Of a stretch of DNA of 64,000 bases, positions 62,876-64,000 are shown one piece after another; position 1 is the first letter of the stretch; every line of letters starts with the position of its first letter. The stretch covers positions 18,962,213 to 19,026,212 of the forward strand of contig OZ234493.1 in NCBI GenBank assembly GCA_965153455.1. The letters are read 5' to 3'. Both the position numbers and the translations under genes were made by a program. This stretch comes from Sphagnum compactum (lineage: Eukaryota; Bryophyta; Sphagnopsida; Sphagnales). The notes under the pieces were generated by a model. That model saw only the letters and a program-made list of their open reading frames with translations. It ran no database searches and was not told where the DNA came from.

Positions 62876-63318
62876 TCGCCTTTTTCACAACACCACCACC
62901 ATAGAGGAAGGCGACGACAATGTTGCCGTCACCTTCTTCCCAACAAAACCACCGAAAAACACGTAGATCGCCATTTTTTTGCAACAAAACCATCAAAAAA
63001 GGTGAGGGAAGTTGTCGTCTTCTTCTTCTTCGCTACAACGGAACCGTAGAAGAAAACGATGGCTCATTGATGTCGCCTTCTTTGCTGTAGCAAAACCAAA
63101 ATAAAAGAAAAAAAACCTTGCAATGTAACAAAAAAAATTGTTGTCACCACCTTCTTTGTTGCAGCAAAACCAAAACAGAAGGCGACGGGCTTTTGCATTG
63201 TAACAAGATAAAAAAAACGATGGCAGCTTTGCTGCCGTTGCCTTCTTCGTTACAACAAATGAATAAACAAGAAGGCGACGACAGCCTTTTTCACTGTAGG
63301 AAAATCACAAAGAGAAGG
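62876..63318. repeat. Degenerate ~70-80-bp tandem repeat
   Basis: Variants of GTCGCCTTCTTTGCTGCAGC followed by AAAACCAAA and AAGGCGACG recur about six times with uneven length. This is probably decayed satellite-like DNA. Confidence 0.55.
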
Positions 63319-64000
63319 GCTTAAGGGAAGGAACTTACATTCAAGCTCCCACTCTAGGTCCCGCCTAGGTCCTGCTTCAGGCGCTCTAGAACTCTAACGA
63401 TCAGAATTCGTGGGCCCGCTTTAAGCGCGTTATCATGCCTCTGCTCTTGCTCCAACTGCTCCCGAGCTCTGGTGCCACTCCTGAATTCTTATGATGGAGT
63501 GAGTGCAAAATCATGCGAAGTAGGGTTTAAGGTTGAGGGGGGAGGTAGGTGGGAGGTAGGAAGGGGACATAAATAGAAGGGGGGAGGTAGGTGGGAGAGA
63601 GGTAGGTAGGAGGGAAAAATTTTGGGGTAGAGAAGAGGTCAAAAAAACCAATAACTTTCGGCAGGGGAGGATGTGTTTTTGGTTCATCCCTAAAACAGCT
63701 TCAACGGCATCATCCTCAACTAGTGCATTGGTGGTTGCTAGTTCATTCCAACCCTCTTGGGGTGTTACCCTACACATAAAATACTAGTAGAAATTTTCTT
63801 GTGTATCTAGAGGACGCATTATCTAACATAATTTCTTGTTGGCAAATAGGCATTTCAATTTATTTCCCCTTGATAGCTTCCTACCTCCTAGCCTACATAC
63901 TCACCTATGTAGGCTACCTATCCACCTACCTACCTACTTATCTAAGTGTAGACCCCTATCTTCACCTACCTACAATTTAGGATACCAACTCATGACCAAG

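Larger units (their letters stand above)
61831..64000. other. Repeat-rich non-coding region
   Basis: No gene is supported. Besides the two arrays listed separately, a G-rich strand at about 63538-63617 carries GGTAGG/GGGAGG runs, and 63880-63960 carries CCTA-rich repeats with a perfect 9-bp hairpin (63891-63914, arms GCCTACATA and TATGTAGGC). Confidence 0.55.

Overview
This is nuclear DNA from a land plant. Genes have short GT-AG introns, GA/CT microsatellites sit in leaders and introns, and intergenic DNA is AT-rich and full of repeats. The best lineage clue is an NB-LRR immune-receptor gene whose N-terminus is an alpha/beta-hydrolase instead of TIR or coiled coil. This 'HNL' class is known from liverworts and other non-flowering plants, so I infer a bryophyte or fern. 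The sequence does not decide which.

Layout. 1-12.9 kb: AT-rich DNA holding one GC-rich, broken Helitron helicase (about 2757-5950). 12.9-13.64 kb: a diverged ~105-bp tandem array next to the promoter of a TIPIN/Swi3 replication-fork gene (14038-15952, +, 5 exons). 17.5-21.9 kb: a complete 13-exon DEAD-box RNA helicase of the RH5/DBP3 type on the - strand, convergent with TIPIN, with four telo-boxes upstream. 22-27.8 kb: non-coding DNA with tandem and inverted repeats. 27.8-32.3 kb: a SCAPER-like gene whose 3' half is decaying, with one exon amplified into a five-copy tandem array. 32.9-36.3 kb: a kinase locus duplicated in tandem. The upstream copy has lost about 1.1 kb including most of the CDS. 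The downstream copy encodes a 478-aa, probably lipid-anchored kinase with an altered DFG motif. 42.5-44.2 kb: a complete 4-exon ubiquitin-conjugating enzyme of UBE2E type. 46.8-49.2 kb: two gene fragments on the - strand, one symplekin-like and one from an ANP/NPK1-type MAPKKK, both probably pseudogenes. 53.2-61.1 kb: the HNL gene, with 57 near-identical 24-residue LRRs in one exon, followed by further LRR units in decayed frame. 61.8-64 kb: minisatellites.

The conserved genes are housekeeping (fork protection, ribosome biogenesis, ubiquitination) and do not form a pathway together. The accessory part is the HNL receptor, the duplicated kinase, a Tourist-like MITE family (2 copies), a tRNA-derived SINE family (2 copies) and a fold-back element. 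The most unusual item is the HNL gene with its homogenised LRR array.

Exon borders were set by hand from GT/AG sites, reading phase and family conservation. Family names come from remembered motifs, not database searches.
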